Source of the DNA: Bacillus solimangrovi
Lineage (GTDB): Bacteria > Bacillota > Bacilli > Bacillales > Bacillaceae_N
NCBI RefSeq assembly: GCF_001742425.1
Contig: NZ_MJEH01000006.1
Location: forward strand, 37,443-101,442
Reading direction: 5' to 3'
DNA length: 64,000 bases
The translations under genes and the position numbers were made by a program. The number at the start of each line of letters is the position of its first letter. Position 1 is the stretch's first letter. Positions 25,661-35,775 of the stretch are shown piece after piece. Below the pieces are notes generated by a model. The model made no database searches. It saw nothing but the letters and a program-made list of their open reading frames with translations, and had not been told where the DNA came from.

Positions 25661-27283
25661 ATGATGAATGTCCAGTTGTTAGTGAGCTCACTTTTGGAAC
25701 ATGCTGAAAAATTTTTTCCGAAAAAAGAAGTTATATCACCAATGCCATCAGGTATAGTGCGTCACACATATGCAGAGATTGGAAAACGTACACGTCAACT
25801 GTCTAGTGCCCTTGAGAAAATTGGAATTCAGCGTGAGGACCGTGTTGGAACATTAGCATGGAACCACAATCGTCACTTGGAGGTATATTTTGCTGCACCT
25901 GGTATGGGAGCAGTATTGCATACAATTAATATTCGTCTTTCTCCAGAACATATCGTTTATATCATTAATCATGCTGAAGATAAAGTGCTTTTTATTGATG
26001 AAGATATACTTCCGTTAGTCGAGTTAATTAAAGATCATTTAAAGTCTGTTGAAGCTTTCGTTATTATGACAGATAAGGAGGAACTGCCAGAAACAACGTT
26101 AGAACCTGTTTATTCGTATGAAAAGCTACTTCAAACAGGAGATGAAGCATATCAATTTGTAAAAGATATTGATGAAAATGCTCCTGCAGGAATGTGTTAT
26201 ACGTCAGCAACAACGGGCAATCCAAAAGGTGTTGTCTATTCGCATCGTGGAATTGTGTTACATAGTTACGCACTTGGATTAGCAGATACAGTAGGAGTAT
26301 CTGAAAATGATCGAGTTATGCCAATTGTACCGATGTTCCATGCTAATGCTTGGGGGCTTCCGTTTGCCGCGACTTGGTTTGGGAGTACTCAAGTTATGCC
26401 AGGACCACGTTTCACTCCTAAAATATTGGCTCAACTAATTGAAGAAGAAAAGGTAACGAAAACAGGTGGTGTTCCAACGATCTGTCTCGCTTTATTAAAG
26501 GAATGGGAAGAAGGAAATTATGATACAAGTAGCTTGAATGCTATCTTATGTGGTGGTTCAGCAGCACCAAGAGGCATGATTCAGACGTTTGAACAGAAAT
26601 ATAATATCTCGTTTTTGCATGCATATGGTATGACTGAAACAAGCCCACTTGCGACATTTTCAAGATTAAAAAGCTATCAAATGGATCTATCTCAAGAAGA
26701 TAAGTTGGATGAACGTGCAAAACAAGGTATTTTAGTACCGGGTTTAGAATTCAAGGTTATCGATGGTCAAGGTGAAGTTGAATGGGATGGTAAGAGCATG
26801 GGTGAATTGTTAATTAAAGGACCATGGATTGCTGATGAGTATTATAAGGATGAGCGGACGAAAGAAGCGTTCCAAGACGGTTGGTTGCATACGGGGGATG
26901 TTGTTACGATCGATGAAGAAGGTGTTATAAAAATATTAGATCGTACAAAGGATTTGATTAAGAGCGGTGGTGAATGGATTTCATCTGTTGACCTAGAGAA
27001 TGCTCTTATGGCACATGAAGCTGTTTTTGAGGCTAGTGTTGTTGCAGTACCTCATGCAGAGTGGCAAGAGCGTCCTGTAGCATGTGTCGTTTTAAAAGAT
27101 TCATATAAAGATAATGTAACAAAAGAAGATTTACTATCATTTATCACACCAATGTTTGCGAAGTGGTGGTTACCTGATGACGTTGTTTTCATGGAGGAAA
27201 TTCCAAAAACATCAGTTGGGAAGTTTTTGAAAAGAGCTTTACGTGAAAAGTTAAAGGACCACTTCGCAGCCGAATCATTATAG
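25661..27283 (+). CDS. Fatty-acid-CoA ligase, AlkK-like
   Basis: A 540-residue AMP-forming acyl-CoA ligase. The adenylation P-loop is [18 protein letters not shown], followed by [47 protein letters not shown] and the C-terminal lysine motif [15 protein letters not shown]. Length and N-terminus resemble the medium/long-chain AlkK-type ligases. I chose ATG 25661 over the TTG at 25619; the site GGGAGA is 9 nt upstream. It lies 148 bp after the thiolase with its own sigma-A promoter. Confidence 0.88.
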   Translation: MMNVQLLVSSLLEHAEKFFPKKEVISPMPSGIVRHTYAEIGKRTRQLSSALEKIGIQREDRVGTLAWNHNRHLEVYFAAPGMGAVLHTINIRLSPEHIVYIINHAEDKVLFIDEDILPLVELIKDHLKSVEAFVIMTDKEELPETTLEPVYSYEKLLQTGDEAYQFVKDIDENAPAGMCYTSATTGNPKGVVYSHRGIVLHSYALGLADTVGVSENDRVMPIVPMFHANAWGLPFAATWFGSTQVMPGPRFTPKILAQLIEEEKVTKTGGVPTICLALLKEWEEGNYDTSSLNAILCGGSAAPRGMIQTFEQKYNISFLHAYGMTETSPLATFSRLKSYQMDLSQEDKLDERAKQGILVPGLEFKVIDGQGEVEWDGKSMGELLIKGPWIADEYYKDERTKEAFQDGWLHTGDVVTIDEEGVIKILDRTKDLIKSGGEWISSVDLENALMAHEAVFEASVVAVPHAEWQERPVACVVLKDSYKDNVTKEDLLSFITPMFAKWWLPDDVVFMEEIPKTSVGKFLKRALREKLKDHFAAESL

Positions 27284-27351
27284 GGACAATCAGTTAGAGT
27301 ATAATAGTGAATGTTGTGATTTTAACTAGAAGTTTAATAATATAACTTGAA

Positions 27352-27386
27352 TTAAAGAGAGCCGTTTGAAAAATGGCTCTCTTTAA
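27352..27386. terminator. Bidirectional terminator
   Basis: TTAAAGAGAGCC and GGCTCTCTTTAA form a perfect 12-bp stem between convergent genes. Confidence 0.85.
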
Positions 27387-27617
27387 CTATCGTTGAATCT
27401 CAAATATATCTTCAAGTTTTTCACTCATGTATTGGTGGGCATCCGTTATACCAAGGTTATAAAAGTGTGGGGCGATTTCTTCTGAGAAGAAATCAAGAAT
27501 CATCATTGCTGCTAAGTCTCCTAGTTCTTCGTCACGTTCATTTAAAAAGTACGATTTAATTGAATTGAGCATGTCATGTTTCACATTAGTAGGTATTGAT
27601 TTTGATAAAGTATTCAT
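27387..27617 (-). CDS. DUF2164 family protein
   Basis: A 76-residue soluble, acidic, helical protein. The segment YFLNERDEELGDLAAMMILDFF and the following EEIAPHFYNLGITDA match the DUF2164 family, whose function is unknown. ATG follows AAGGAG. It is monocistronic, lying between the acyl-CoA ligase terminator and the penicillin-binding protein gene. Confidence 0.8.
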   Translation of the reverse strand: MNTLSKSIPTNVKHDMLNSIKSYFLNERDEELGDLAAMMILDFFSEEIAPHFYNLGITDAHQYMSEKLEDIFEIQR

Positions 27618-27747
27618 TCGTATTCTCCTTATATAATTATTGGTAGTGAAAAAAGTGGATTGATTGGTTGGTGAAAAGTAATTATTAACTAAGTGTAGTT
27701 TTGAACAACATATTTATTTGATGTATACATAGCTACTATTATTAAAT

Positions 27748-29616
27748 TTATTTGGTTATTACTTGCATGGCTTCTTTCCAAATTTTTTGGTGTGGCAGTT
27801 GATGATAGTACTTTTCTAAGTTGGTAGGCGTATCTTTTCCAACCCACACACCTGTCGTATATTTGTTTGTTAATCCAATATACCAAAAGTCTTTATAATC
27901 ATTTGTAGTACCTGTTTTCCCACCTATATAACTAGTAGGGAAATAGGTTGCTTTAGCAGTTCCATTCTTAACGACTGATGTAAGCATCTCACGCATTTTT
28001 TCGTTAGTTTCTTCTGACCATACTTGTACAGCTTGATCATTCCATTCAAATAGTACCTTACCGTCAGCATTAAGCACTCGTTTTATCGCTCGTGCAGGTT
28101 GATATGCCCCATTGTGTGTGAAGGTTGTATAAGCATCTGTCATCTCTAGTGGACTCATACCATTTGTAAATCCACCTACTGCTGCTGGTAGTCTGTGATC
28201 GGAAGAAACAAGTTTATCAAAATTAAATTTTTCAATATAGGAGAATCCTTTCTCCACACCAATTTTATAAAGTAATCGAACAGCTGTTGTATTATACGAA
28301 TTACTAAAGGCGCTTTTTAATGATGTTATTCCATAGGTTGCTTTACCGTAATTTTTCGGGCAATATTCGTTTAAGCAAAATTTCCTTGCATCAATTACGC
28401 TATTAATCGAAGCGTTTGTTTCATTTAAATAAGGAGCGTATACGAGTAACGGTTTAATGGAAGAACCAGGCTGACGAAATGCTTGAAATGCACGATGGAA
28501 TTCAAAGTTTTTGTAATCTTTCCCACCTATAAGACCAACAATTTGTTGTGTATGATTGTCAATGGTGACAATTGCTCCTTCAAGTGGTGTATCTTCAAGG
28601 TATTTATTAATAGATCTTTTTAATTGGTCTTGGATGATGGGATTTAAGTTTGTTTCGATTCGAACGCCACTTTCTAGTAACTCCTTAACACGAGTTTCAA
28701 TTTGTGATTGAAATATTTGTTCCTCTGTTTTTTCTATTTTCCCATCAATTAAAGTGTATCCGTCTGATTGTGCGACTAGCTCCTTTAATTCATGTAACAC
28801 ATATGTAGAATAATCATGGTATAAATCAATTTTATTACCGTAATTAAGCTGAATCTGTTGTTGCAAAGCGATAGTATATTCTACTTCTGTAATCATCTCT
28901 TCTTCTAACATTTTTCTTAAAATCCATTGTTGTCGTTCTTTCGTATGTTCAAAGTAGTTAAGAGGATTATAATAAGTTGGATTGTTTGGTATTGCTGCTA
29001 AAAATGCTGATTCAGCTAATGTTAGTTTATTAACAGGTTTGTTGAAATAAGCGCGACTAGCAGATACAATGCCATAACGGTTGTTTCCAAAATAGATAGC
29101 ATTGATATATAACTCTAATATCTCATTTTTTGTAATGTTCTTCTCTATTTGATATGCGTAAAGAAGTTCAGTGATTTTTCGTTTATACGTTTGTTCTTGT
29201 GATAAGTAGAGGTTTCGAACAAGTTGTTGGGTAATTGTGCTACCACCTTGTTCAATTGAGTCCATTTGTCCATTTGTAATGGCTGCGCGAAGTATGGCAG
29301 AAACATCAAACCCTTTGTGAGTATAAAATTGCTTGTCTTCAGCAGCGATAAAAGCTAGTTTTATCTGTTCTGGTAGCTCGTTGAAACGAATGAATGAACG
29401 ATCCTCTCCATTGTATATCTCTGAAAAAACGTGACCATCCATGTCTACAATAACGCTGTTTTGTTTTAAGTTAATATCGTTTAGAACTAGTTGTTTATCT
29501 AGATAAGTTGTAATTGGTTCACTATTTTTCCATTCTACGTAAAAGAATAAAAATACAAAGTAAAAAATAAATAACAATAATAGATTTACTGCAATTCCAG
29601 TGACTAAACGCATCAC
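27748..29616 (-). CDS. Class A penicillin-binding protein (PbpG/PbpF-like)
   Basis: A 622-residue bifunctional peptidoglycan synthase. One N-terminal membrane anchor (residues 5-28) is followed by the GT51 glycosyltransferase domain, with EDKQFYTHKGFD (catalytic Glu near residue 94), GGSTITQQLVRNLYLS, KRKITELLYAYQIEK and YFGNNRYGI. The transpeptidase domain has SSIKP near residue 385, SNSYN and KTGTTNDY. There is no C-terminal extension. Size resembles the sporulation-type PBPs PbpG/PbpF of B. subtilis, but assignment to one subclass is uncertain. The start is GTG immediately followed by ATG. Confidence 0.9.
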   Translation of the reverse strand: MMRLVTGIAVNLLLLFIFYFVFLFFYVEWKNSEPITTYLDKQLVLNDINLKQNSVIVDMDGHVFSEIYNGEDRSFIRFNELPEQIKLAFIAAEDKQFYTHKGFDVSAILRAAITNGQMDSIEQGGSTITQQLVRNLYLSQEQTYKRKITELLYAYQIEKNITKNEILELYINAIYFGNNRYGIVSASRAYFNKPVNKLTLAESAFLAAIPNNPTYYNPLNYFEHTKERQQWILRKMLEEEMITEVEYTIALQQQIQLNYGNKIDLYHDYSTYVLHELKELVAQSDGYTLIDGKIEKTEEQIFQSQIETRVKELLESGVRIETNLNPIIQDQLKRSINKYLEDTPLEGAIVTIDNHTQQIVGLIGGKDYKNFEFHRAFQAFRQPGSSIKPLLVYAPYLNETNASINSVIDARKFCLNEYCPKNYGKATYGITSLKSAFSNSYNTTAVRLLYKIGVEKGFSYIEKFNFDKLVSSDHRLPAAVGGFTNGMSPLEMTDAYTTFTHNGAYQPARAIKRVLNADGKVLFEWNDQAVQVWSEETNEKMREMLTSVVKNGTAKATYFPTSYIGGKTGTTNDYKDFWYIGLTNKYTTGVWVGKDTPTNLEKYYHQLPHQKIWKEAMQVITK

Positions 29617-29645
29617 ATTTCACTCGTTTCCTTAACTTTTGGTTT

Positions 29646-29703
29646 GAAATTTTTTACGATAAGCCGATAATAATAGAAAGAGCTATTTAAATGATTTAAA
29701 TAG
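29646..29703 (+). promoter_or_regulatory. Sigma-D-like promoter and palindrome upstream of flagellin
   Basis: GCCGATAA at 29663-29670 matches the sigma-D -10 element GCCGATAT at 7 of 8 positions. The -35 (TTGA or GAAA near 29644-29649) is poor. CTATTTAAAT-G-ATTTAAATAG, a perfect 10-1-10 palindrome, follows at 29683-29703, where a bound repressor would block initiation. Confidence 0.5.
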
Positions 29704-29848
29704 AGTACAAAATAGCTTCCAAGATGGCAATGCTAGCTGAATACTAAATTAAAATGTAAAATTTTATAAAAAATGTAATGTATTACATAAACTTAGACTT
29801 ATAAAATTTTGGAAAATATTGTTAGTTATTTATAGAGGAGGCCATTAA

Positions 29849-30715
29849 ATGAACTTTATTTCATCAGGGTCTGCCTTAACTATTTATCGGCATATGCAGC
29901 AACACTCTTTAACGATGCAACGTTCAATGGAGAGATTATCAACAGGATTAAGGATAAATCGTGCGGCAGATGATCCTGCAGGGTTAGCTATTTCAGAAAA
30001 GATGAGAGCACAAATACGAGGCCTAAACCAAGCTCAACGTAATGCACAAGATGGTATTTCAATGATTCAAACAGCAGAAGGTGCACTTTCAGAAACTCAT
30101 TCTATTTTACAACGTATGCGTGAATTAGCTGTTCAAGCAGCAAATGATACAAATTCACCTGAAGATAGGCAAGCTTTACAAGATGAGTTAAATCAATTAA
30201 TTGCTGGTATTCGTGATATAGCAGGAGATACCGAGTTTAATACGATGAGCTTATTAAATGTTGATAGAACTGGAAGTGGCGCAATTCATTTGCAAATTGG
30301 AGCCAATGCAGGAAGTTCACTTTCAATTGAAATTGGTAACATGTCACCCGAACATATTGGCAGTACAAGTAAGAAATTATCAGATCTAGAAGTTGATAGA
30401 GAAGCTGGGTCTGGTGGAATTCTTACTAACACAGACGCAAGTGAAGCAATTGATATCATTGAGGATGCGATTAAACAAGTGTCAAGCCAGCGTTCATCAC
30501 TTGGAGCGTATTCTAATAGATTAGAGCATATTATATCGAATTTAGCGACTCAAGCTGAGAATCTACAAGCTGCAGAATCACGAATTCGTGATGCGGATAT
30601 GGCAAAAGAGATGATGGATTATACGAAAGCAAGTATGTTATATCAAGTTTCAATAGCGTTAATGGCACAGGAGAGAAAGCAACAAGAAATGGTGTTGAAA
30701 TTATTAGAAATGTAA
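29849..30715 (+). CDS. Flagellin (short, divergent)
   Basis: A 288-residue flagellin with the conserved D0/D1 core: MERLSTGLRINRAADDPAGLAISEKMRAQIRGL at the N-terminus (landmarks LSTGLRIN and DDPAGLAI), and SRIRDADMAKEMMDYTK near the C-terminus. A short variable middle of about 60 residues lies between them. Both ends are atypical: the first residues are MNFISSGSALTIYRHMQQ instead of the usual MRINHNIAALN form, and the last are ALMAQERKQQEMVLKLLEM instead of AMLAQANQQPQ-type. It is separate from any fli or flg cluster. RBS AGAGGAGG is strong. A minor or specialised filament subunit is likely. Confidence 0.92.
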   Translation: MNFISSGSALTIYRHMQQHSLTMQRSMERLSTGLRINRAADDPAGLAISEKMRAQIRGLNQAQRNAQDGISMIQTAEGALSETHSILQRMRELAVQAANDTNSPEDRQALQDELNQLIAGIRDIAGDTEFNTMSLLNVDRTGSGAIHLQIGANAGSSLSIEIGNMSPEHIGSTSKKLSDLEVDREAGSGGILTNTDASEAIDIIEDAIKQVSSQRSSLGAYSNRLEHIISNLATQAENLQAAESRIRDADMAKEMMDYTKASMLYQVSIALMAQERKQQEMVLKLLEM

Positions 30716-30762
30716 AAGAGGAAGGGACTTTTCTGTATAGATTAATGTCCCTTCCTCTTTTA
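30713..30762. terminator. Bidirectional terminator between flagellin and chemoreceptor genes
   Basis: TAAAAGAGGAAGGGAC and GTCCCTTCCTCTTTTA form a perfect 16-bp stem starting in the flagellin stop codon. Confidence 0.9.
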
Positions 30763-30765
30763 GTA

Positions 30766-32754
30766 TTATAGACTAAATTGATTAACCATATCTGAGAGTT
30801 CAGAAGATAAATCTCGTAAATGTCTTGAGGCTTCATTTATTTCATCTATAGCAGCTAGTTGCTCCTGAGAGGCTGCTGCAACATTTTGAGTATTCGCAGA
30901 TGCTTCTTTTGCCGTTGAAGCCATTTCTTCAACAGATGCTGATACTTGCTCAGTACTCGCTGACATTTCTTCAGAGATCGATGACATGTCTTCCATTTGA
31001 ATTGCAATGTTTTCAATGGATGTGAGAATTTCTTTAAACATAGTACCAAATGCATGGACTGCTTCAATCCCTTTATCAACATCTTCTTTACTACTATTCA
31101 TAGTAGTTACGGCATTAGACGTATTTGCTTGCATTTCATTAATTAAATTGCTAATTTTCGCTGCTGATTGACCTGACTGATCTGCTAACTTGCGAATTTC
31201 TTCTGCTACTACTGCAAATCCTCGTCCTGATTCACCAGCTCTAGCAGCTTCGATTGCTGCGTTGAGAGCAAGAAGGTTAGTTTGTGCAGATATATCAGTA
31301 ATAATTTGAATAATTTGACCGATTTTATTTGAGTCTTTTTCTAAAGAATAAATGACATCACGAGCATCATTTGTCCCATCTTCAATTTCACGCATTTGAG
31401 AAATTACCAGTTTGACTGCATCATGCCCACTATGTGCTCTATTGTCCATTTTTAATGATTCATCACTAATCGTTGAAGCCGTTTCTGCAATTCGTTGAAT
31501 ACCGATAGCCATTTCTTCCATTGCGCGAGCACTTTCCTCAGATGTTTGCACTTGGATGTCTGATCCTTCAGCTACTTCTTGTATAGCAGATGTAACATCT
31601 GTTGCAGCATTTGTCGTTTGTTTAATACTATATCGCATCTTATCAGCTGATGTTGCAAGTTCATTAGCACTCTCGTGTACTTTAGTAATCATCTGTTTCA
31701 TACTATTACTCATACGCTCAAAAGCTCGAGCAAGGCTCCCTATTTCATCTTTGCGTTGCGTATATTGGGTTGGAATGTGATGTGTGAAATCACCACTAGC
31801 TAGTTTTTCTCCAACGCCAATAGTAGCTTTAACTGGTTTTGTGATACTTTGAGAGATATACAAGGCGATTAACATGCCAACGATTTGCATAATAAGGGAA
31901 GTAATGAGTGTAAGCCATTTTATTTTATTGAGTTCTGATAGAAATTCATCTTGAGAAGTAGATACTGCTAATGACCAATTTGTTCCATCAATAGGACTGA
32001 ATCCGGTAACTTTTTCTTCCCCGTCGTCAGTATAATGTTCAATTCCTATATCTCCTTTTGTCATCATTTTTAGCATCTTAATTTGAGGAGTAAGTGTTTT
32101 ATTTTCTTGTGATTCTTCGATAGGGTTTACTTGATTCAAAACAAAGTCTTTATTTTTATGGGCAATGAATGTACCTTCGTTGTTAATAATAAATGAATCA
32201 TCACTTTTGCCATACTTAATGTCTTTAATGATCTCAGTTAAATAATAGCCATCAATGCGAGCGATAAGTGCACCTGTAATATCAGTATTATGTTGAATAG
32301 GAACCGCCATCATGATCACAGGAGTATTTGTTTTGCGGCTTATTAACACATCAGACATATTTGCTTCACCTGTGAGTGCCTTCTTTATATAATTCCGATC
32401 ACTTAAGTCTAGCTCGGTTTCGTCCGTATAATGTGCGATCCCATCTAATGAGACTACAGCAAGTCCTAAGTAATTCAAACGTGCGGTTTCTTTTTCAAGT
32501 AAGATTTTCTGTTCATCCCAGTTCATACCTTGAATTTGTGGTGTTGCTGTTAACATTGATAATTCAGAAATCTTTTTCTCTAAACGTTCTTCAATTATTT
32601 TTGAACTATCAACTGCTTTGTTTAATAGCCCCATTTCTGTTTCAGAAATAAGTGCACTTGATGCTTGATTATACGCTGCAAAACCGAGGACAGCACAGAC
32701 TAACAATAAGATAAGAGAAAACGATAAGATCAGTTTTGTGTTAAGGCTTCTCAT
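30766..32754 (-). CDS. Methyl-accepting chemotaxis protein with dCache sensor
   Basis: A 662-residue transmembrane chemoreceptor. TM1 is at about residues 8-28, followed by an extracytoplasmic dCache-type ligand domain to about 280 ([20 protein letters not shown], then [14 protein letters not shown]). TM2 is near 283-303, then a HAMP domain ([19 protein letters not shown]), and a long signalling coiled coil with the conserved hairpin tip [20 protein letters not shown] followed by [23 protein letters not shown]. The architecture equals B. subtilis McpA/McpB/TlpA. The ligand is unknown. It is convergent with the flagellin gene, sharing one terminator. Confidence 0.95.
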   Translation of the reverse strand: MRSLNTKLILSFSLILLLVCAVLGFAAYNQASSALISETEMGLLNKAVDSSKIIEERLEKKISELSMLTATPQIQGMNWDEQKILLEKETARLNYLGLAVVSLDGIAHYTDETELDLSDRNYIKKALTGEANMSDVLISRKTNTPVIMMAVPIQHNTDITGALIARIDGYYLTEIIKDIKYGKSDDSFIINNEGTFIAHKNKDFVLNQVNPIEESQENKTLTPQIKMLKMMTKGDIGIEHYTDDGEEKVTGFSPIDGTNWSLAVSTSQDEFLSELNKIKWLTLITSLIMQIVGMLIALYISQSITKPVKATIGVGEKLASGDFTHHIPTQYTQRKDEIGSLARAFERMSNSMKQMITKVHESANELATSADKMRYSIKQTTNAATDVTSAIQEVAEGSDIQVQTSEESARAMEEMAIGIQRIAETASTISDESLKMDNRAHSGHDAVKLVISQMREIEDGTNDARDVIYSLEKDSNKIGQIIQIITDISAQTNLLALNAAIEAARAGESGRGFAVVAEEIRKLADQSGQSAAKISNLINEMQANTSNAVTTMNSSKEDVDKGIEAVHAFGTMFKEILTSIENIAIQMEDMSSISEEMSASTEQVSASVEEMASTAKEASANTQNVAAASQEQLAAIDEINEASRHLRDLSSELSDMVNQFSL

Positions 32755-32915
32755 TTAAGTACCCCCTTGGCAAAATAAAAACTTTCAATGAGTAATCTTA
32801 CACGCTACATTAAATTGTACCAAAATTACAATAAAATGGATGTTGAGTTAGTGAAGTTTTTGAGAAATATTTAGAAATTTCTCTATGTATTTTTTTACAG
32901 TGTACCAATTTACAA

Positions 32916-32945
32916 ATAAAAAACTGCTCGTTTTCTAACGAGCAG
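32916..32945 (-). terminator. Terminator of kapB
   Basis: CTGCTCGTT and AACGAGCAG form a 9-bp stem with a TTCT loop; on the minus strand it runs into TTTTTTATTTG. Confidence 0.85.
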
Positions 32946-33036
32946 CAACTCTATAAATTCACAAAATTTGAACAAATTATCTAACTAGAATTTTTTACAC
33001 GATGATATAGTAAGTTTAGTAGAACATTGTCGAAAA

Positions 33037-33423
33037 TTATTTGTTGAAATATTCGGACTGTAATTGTTTTAAGTTTTTAATAGATTGTTGAGCCCATGCT
33101 GTTTCATCTTTTTGAAGACTTTCAATTTTTTTCTTAATAGCTTTTCGAAGGGAATCTTCATAAGTTGGAATTGTTGCCTCATATCTTCTTACTTGTTGTT
33201 TCAACATGTTTGCTTGTTCACCTTTAGATAGAGCTTTCCGTTCATGGAATAGTGGGACATCAATTTCATGTGGGTTGTGAAGATCTCCTTGTTCAGGATG
33301 TTTTAATACGGCTAATGTCTTAACTAAATAATGCCGTGGACGAACATCGGTAATTATACCGATATATTGTCCTGTTTTATAGAAACCTGTCACTGAATCT
33401 CCAATATTTAATTCATGATCCAT
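33037..33423 (-). CDS. kapB: Kinase-associated protein KapB (sporulation)
   Basis: The protein is 128 residues when started at the second ATG, equal to B. subtilis KapB, which is why I prefer 33423 to 33432. The N-terminal small beta domain contains GDSVTGFYKTGQYIGIITDVRPRHYLVKTL, and the C-terminal half is helical and basic. In B. subtilis KapB is needed for KinB-dependent input into the Spo0A phosphorelay and lies next to kinB. Here a KinB-like kinase is at 53821, about 20 kb away. It is monocistronic. Confidence 0.85.
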   Translation of the reverse strand: MDHELNIGDSVTGFYKTGQYIGIITDVRPRHYLVKTLAVLKHPEQGDLHNPHEIDVPLFHERKALSKGEQANMLKQQVRRYEATIPTYEDSLRKAIKKKIESLQKDETAWAQQSIKNLKQLQSEYFNK

Positions 33424-33492
33424 AATAATCATCTCGTTAAGTAACCTATAATTCTGATGTGATTATAGCATAAATTTACAAGTAACCATTAT

Positions 33493-33601
33493 GCTTTCAA
33501 TTAGAAACATATTTAAGAAAGATACATGAAGGTTTTAAAAGGTTAGAGAATGCTTCTAAACAAGTGGTGCATTTACTAGAACAAATGTTAGAAGAGTTAT
33601 A
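33493..33601 (+). pseudogene. Possible gene remnant (helical C-terminal end)
   Basis: One frame reads QLETYLRKIHEGFKRLE and then NASKQVVHLLEQMLEEL before a stop at 33599-33601, with no start codon and an upstream stop. Coding-like amphipathic helix composition suggests the end of a decayed gene. The call is weak. Confidence 0.25.
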
Positions 33602-33741
33602 GGTTTGTATTTTTTTATCATGTAATGTGAGTGACTGTTTTGTTTATGTTACAATACGAGTAGTCTTTTATTCTGTTCCTTTTCTTATTTTTAATAGGAA
33701 AGAAACTTCCTTAAGTTCTAATTTGAAAGGAGGAAGCAAAT

Positions 33742-33948
33742 ATGTTTGAATATATGTATTTTCCAGAAGATAAGACAGAGTACATTCCTTCTATATTTAT
33801 GTTGTTGTTGGTAGTAGTTGCTTCTGTTCTGTTCATTGTTATTTTCAAAAGAATTTCAAGACGTCAATTAGCTCAAGCAAAAAAATTAGAAGAACAACTT
33901 GAAATTGAAGGAATTCAACGAGAGTCAACTTCAAATTCACCAAATTAA
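33742..33948 (+). CDS. Small single-pass membrane protein
   Basis: A 68-residue protein with one hydrophobic helix (about residues 16-37, IPSIFMLLLVVVASVLFIVIF). A basic-acidic coiled tail follows (KRISRRQLAQAKKLEEQLE) and ends in a Ser/Asn-rich stretch. I do not recognise a family. The ribosome site GAAAGGAGGAAG is excellent and a strong terminator follows, so it is very probably real. Topology with a cytoplasmic C-terminus is inferred from the positive KRISRR after the helix. Confidence 0.7.
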   Translation: MFEYMYFPEDKTEYIPSIFMLLLVVVASVLFIVIFKRISRRQLAQAKKLEEQLEIEGIQRESTSNSPN

Positions 33949-33957
33949 TATAGTTAT

Positions 33958-33990
33958 TAAAGAACCGCCACTTGTGCGGTTCTTTTTTTT
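33958..33990 (+). terminator. Terminator after the 33742 gene
   Basis: AAAGAACCGC and GCGGTTCTTT arms followed by a T8 run. Confidence 0.9.
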
Positions 33991-34095
33991 GATTTGTAAC
34001 GATTGATTTAAGATCATCTAACTGTTGTTGCTTATAGTTACAGGGTGAGTTGGTAATAATGGTACTATGATGTTGAATTATGGAGGTTCATTTGG

Positions 34096-34638
34096 ATGAA
34101 GTTTTTTCAAATAATGATTGTTCTTCTCTTTTTAACAGCTTGCATGCAAGCCAATGCTAATCCTTCTTCAATGGAAGTAGAAATGTATAATCCAGACGGT
34201 GATCCAACAGGGAAAGCTAAGCTACAAGAAGAAGCGAATGGTGTCAAAATAGAGTTAGACTTAAGTGGTTTAGATAGTGGTTGGCATGGTATCCATATTC
34301 ACGAGCAGGGTAAGTGTGAAGGTCCAGATTTCAAATCTGCTGGAGGTCACTATAATACTGAAGACAAGGAACATGGTCTATTAAATCCTAAGGGGCCGCA
34401 TGTTGGAGACTTACCTAATATCGAAGCGGATAGCAGTGGCAAAGTTAAGGTCGACCTTTTGGCAAGAGATGTAACTCTTAAAGAGGGTAAGAATTCATTA
34501 TTAAAAAAAGGTGGTACAGCGCTTATTGTTCATGATGGTGCAGATGATGGTATGACTCAACCAGCAGGTGATGGTGGAGAACGAATTATGTGTGGGGAAA
34601 TTAAAACAAAAGAACAGAAGAAATCTAATGAAGAGTAA
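34096..34638 (+). CDS. Cu/Zn superoxide dismutase-family lipoprotein (SodC/YojM-like)
   Basis: A 180-residue exported lipoprotein with lipobox FLTAC. The copper and zinc ligand positions all appear: GIHIHEQGKCE, SAGGHYN, NPKGPHVGDLPN and ALIVHDGADD, with the second cysteine of the disulfide in ERIMCGE. Unlike B. subtilis YojM, in which copper ligands are partly lost, the four copper histidines look complete here, so dismutase activity is plausible. The tail after GEI is short and lysine-rich. It stands 160 bp upstream of a lipoprotein-two-component operon, after its own terminator. Confidence 0.9.
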   Translation: MKFFQIMIVLLFLTACMQANANPSSMEVEMYNPDGDPTGKAKLQEEANGVKIELDLSGLDSGWHGIHIHEQGKCEGPDFKSAGGHYNTEDKEHGLLNPKGPHVGDLPNIEADSSGKVKVDLLARDVTLKEGKNSLLKKGGTALIVHDGADDGMTQPAGDGGERIMCGEIKTKEQKKSNEE

Positions 34639-34662
34639 TGCATTGGCGTTACTCTTTTTCTT
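34630..34662 (+). terminator. Terminator of the sodC-like gene
   Basis: AGAGTAA and TTACTCT arms overlapping the stop codon, then T5. Confidence 0.8.
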
Positions 34663-34797
34663 TGTATGCGAACCGTCTACATTTAATGAAAGAATATAGG
34701 GGGAAAAGAGTGATTTTTAATTCAGATTTCATAGTTTTCACACAAAAAAACAGTATACTATTGGAATAACGATGAGTCACTGGAGGGTATTTTATAA

Positions 34798-35775
34798 ATG
34801 TGGCGCTTTTGGTTTTTATTAATTGGAATGATTGTTGGACTTATTGGATGTGCAAATGATCAATATACTCCTATAGAACGAGAACATTCAATCTTAATAA
34901 GCGTAAATCTATTTGATAGTAGCTTATCATTTTATGATATAGAAAGTGAACGTGAAGTGGCAGTTTGGAAGTTTCCATATGAGATAACTGGAGCAGAGAT
35001 ATTTGCTGATGGGAAAAAGTTGTTAACATATGGTAAAGATCATGAATTTGCTTATGTTTATGATTTGGAAAATGGAAAACAAATTGAGCGATGGAAACTT
35101 GGAGAAGGAATTGTTGATTTTAAGTTATCCAATGATGGAGAACATTTTTATATTGTTGATCAGCCGACTAATGTCGTTCGTATTACTAATTTAGAGGGAG
35201 AAGAGCTAACACGTATAAAAACAGGTTCATCTCCAATGGCAATTGAGGAAAGTAAGTCGCACTTTTTGTATGTATTACATTTAAATTCACCAGAAATCTA
35301 TGAAATAGATATTTTGAAAGAAAATGTGTCACGTGTTTTGCCAGCAAAGCACGCTGCAACTGGTATGATTTTATTAGAAGATGAAGAAGAATTGTGGTTT
35401 GGAGGACATGGGTTAGGTAATGATATTCGTGATGAAATAACGGTGCTTTCTTTAGGAAGTGGAGAAGTAATTGAAGAAATAAAAGCACCAATGATGCCAA
35501 TTGCTTTCTCATATATCGATGATTCGATATACGTGTTGAGTCATGGATCAAATACTTTAAGAAAAATTGATATTAGTACAAAGGAAATCTTAAATGAAAT
35601 CACTGTCGGAGCAAACCCATTTACAGTTATTTCAATAGAAAACATGTTATATATTGCTAGTTACGATAGTAATGAGATCTATGTGATTGATTCAAATTCA
35701 ATGACAGAAGTTTTAAGAATGGATACGGGAGATGGTCCGTTCCAACTATTGTATCGAGAAGGTGAAACACGATGA
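34798..35775 (+). CDS. Beta-propeller (YVTN-like) lipoprotein
   Basis: A 325-residue lipoprotein with lipobox LIGC and seven or so repeated blade motifs, such as DLENGKQIERWKLGEGIVDFKLSNDG (landmark IVDFKLSNDG), LEGEELTRIKTGSSPMAI, KEILNEITVGANPFTVISI and MTEVLRMDTGDGPFQL. These fit YVTN/SMP-30-like propellers used for protein or ligand binding outside the cell. Its stop overlaps the start of the response-regulator gene (ATGA), so it is co-transcribed and translationally coupled with the two-component system. An accessory sensor role is an inference from this coupling. ATG follows GGAGGG. Confidence 0.8.
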   Translation: MWRFWFLLIGMIVGLIGCANDQYTPIEREHSILISVNLFDSSLSFYDIESEREVAVWKFPYEITGAEIFADGKKLLTYGKDHEFAYVYDLENGKQIERWKLGEGIVDFKLSNDGEHFYIVDQPTNVVRITNLEGEELTRIKTGSSPMAIEESKSHFLYVLHLNSPEIYEIDILKENVSRVLPAKHAATGMILLEDEEELWFGGHGLGNDIRDEITVLSLGSGEVIEEIKAPMMPIAFSYIDDSIYVLSHGSNTLRKIDISTKEILNEITVGANPFTVISIENMLYIASYDSNEIYVIDSNSMTEVLRMDTGDGPFQLLYREGETR

